64,000 nt of DNA, from NCBI GenBank assembly GCA_011634665.1, contig WAEK01000028.1:62001-126000 (forward strand). Direction: 5' to 3'. Made by a program: the position numbers and the translations under genes. Positions 62,883 to 64,000 of the stretch are shown here, piece after piece. A model generated the notes under the pieces. It was not told the origin of the DNA. It was given only the letters and a program-made list of their open reading frames with translations, and searched no databases. Position 1 is the stretch's first letter; each line of letters begins with the position of its first letter. This stretch comes from Mortierella sp. BCC40632 (taxonomy: Eukaryota; Mortierellomycota; Mortierellomycetes; Mortierellales; Mortierellaceae).

Positions 62883-64000
62883 TTAAGCATTCCTGTCCCG
62901 ATAATGAGCTGACCCTGTGTTGTTGGTTTGCCCCGAAGCACTACCACCTCCAGCTCCTCCTCCTCCTCCTCCTCCACTAGCTCCGCCTGAAGCACTCTGC
63001 TGTACAGAACTCAATCCTCCCTTGTGAGAAGAACCCTTGGAGAGCAACCGACGTCGAATCTCCTTTTCCCGCTTCTCCTTGAGTTTCTTCCACAATGCCC
63101 TCTTTTGTTTCTGAACGTGGTTCACGGCATCACGACTCTGGCTAAGCAATTCGATCTGTTGGTTACTGCAATTGATGTTTTCCTATTGGCCAATGGGAGA
63201 GAGAGAGAGAGAGAAAGGTAAATAGGAGAGAAAAGGAGAGAAAGAAAGAAAGAAAAGAAAAAGAAAAAAGAATCATTATCTTACCAGCAAGAGCGAAAGA
63301 GTCTTCTTGACCGCGTCCTGGTCTTCACCCTTCTTTTTCCAGTCTTGATTCTGTCGGACCAGATTCTCGTCATCCGGTTTCCCCATCCAAGCAGCTGAAC
63401 AACCTTCTCCCATACCATATCCCAACTGTGGATACAGTGGATCATCCCCCTGAAGAATCAATGCCATCCGACTCATCATCTTGTTGATCGTCTTTTCGCG
63501 TTCAATCATGGCCATCGCATGAACCGCCATGATCTGAAGCTGTGGATTATGAAAAATCTTTCGAAGTTGAGGTCGTTGAAGAATCTCGGTCGAGGACTCG
63601 AGTGGAGAAAGGATTTCATTGACCTTGATGTCAGCATAAGGATTCTCTTCATCATTATCAAGCATCAACTCGGGATCCTCCAAAGTCGCCATGTCTTCTG
63701 GACTCATAAAATGTCCTGTCGTACTAGTCGTTGTCGTCGTTGTCGTTGTCGTTGTCGTCGTCGTCGTCGTCGCGCTAGTCATTCCCTGTGAGGCGACCAT
63801 GGTAGAAGAGGCATGATGTCGATGGTGATTGACTCGAACAATCTCGCGCCGATTGATGGCTGCGACTTTGGCAGTCGAGAGAGCAGGGTTAGTATAGACA
63901 GGTCCTGGACCTGGATGAATGACCGAGGAGGCTAAAGAACGACGAAAGTTGTTGCGGATTTCTTCTTCTGTTGTCAGGTCTTCTTGGCCATGCTGATTGT
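62883..64000 (-). CDS. RXT2: Rxt2-like subunit of the Sin3/Rpd3L histone deacetylase complex (partial, 5' end outside window)
   Basis: Two exons in the window (63285->64000 and 62883-63182) join in phase 0. The conserved block starts at ENPYADIKVNEILSPLESST and continues PQLRKIFHNPQLQIMAVHAM, then MIEREKTINKMMSRMALILQ, GDDPLYPQLG. This matches the general pattern of the Rxt2 N-terminal domain (NPY-x-D-I-x-L-x-x-LL-x-PL... followed by an acidic/helical IE-x-E segment and a GDD). In yeast Rxt2 belongs to the large Rpd3 deacetylase complex. After the domain comes a Gln/Lys-rich basic helix (QKQKRALWKKLKEKREKEIR) and a Gly/Ser-rich tail. Upstream, a poly-Thr run precedes the domain; the frame stays open to the window edge (EEEIRNNFRRSLASS). 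Recognition is from motif memory, so moderate. Confidence 0.65.

Overview
The window is nuclear DNA from a filamentous fungus, most likely an early-diverging one of the Mortierellomycotina type (inference). Genes are split by many short GT-AG introns, the proteins are eukaryotic housekeeping and signalling families, and non-coding DNA is full of T-runs, (CT)n/(GA)n tracts and triplet repeats. I found no tRNA, rRNA, CRISPR array or transposon. Gene models were built by hand, joining exons where splice sites and phase agree; most joins give complete in-frame proteins.

Layout. Left block (1-8 kb): the 5' part of a UBP2/USP25-28-like deubiquitinase runs left off the edge, divergent from a complete 13-exon CAND1 gene (SCF/cullin exchange factor). 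At 8.5-14.2 kb are a protein of unknown function and a remarkable septin-type G domain fused to ankyrin repeats. At 15-24.3 kb are VPS53 (GARP/EARP tethering complex), a convergent PA-domain single-pass membrane protein and a small unknown protein. At 24.3-31.6 kb a GH31 alpha-glucosidase is divergent from a Ca2+/calmodulin-dependent protein kinase gene that contains 11-nt and 8-nt microexons.

Right half: two paralogous SH3-WW-RasGEF genes (Cdc25-like activators of Ras) face each other tail to tail, at 33.3-39.4 kb (+) and 50.5-57.9 kb (-). Between them lie a small secreted cysteine-rich protein, a Tho1/SARNP-like SAP-domain mRNA-export factor, a large Ser-rich disordered protein, and a 3.9 kb stretch of simple-sequence DNA with no gene that I can support. 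The window closes with a polyQ-rich protein and an Rxt2-like subunit of the Sin3/Rpd3L deacetylase complex running off the right edge.

Themes: ubiquitin control (deubiquitinase and CAND1 on one divergent promoter region), membrane traffic (VPS53, PA-domain protein), and Ras/Ca2+ signalling (two RasGEFs, CaMK). The most unusual items are the septin-ankyrin fusion with a degenerate G3 motif, the microexon carrying the CaMK catalytic aspartate, and the inverted RasGEF pair with GC-AG introns at different positions.
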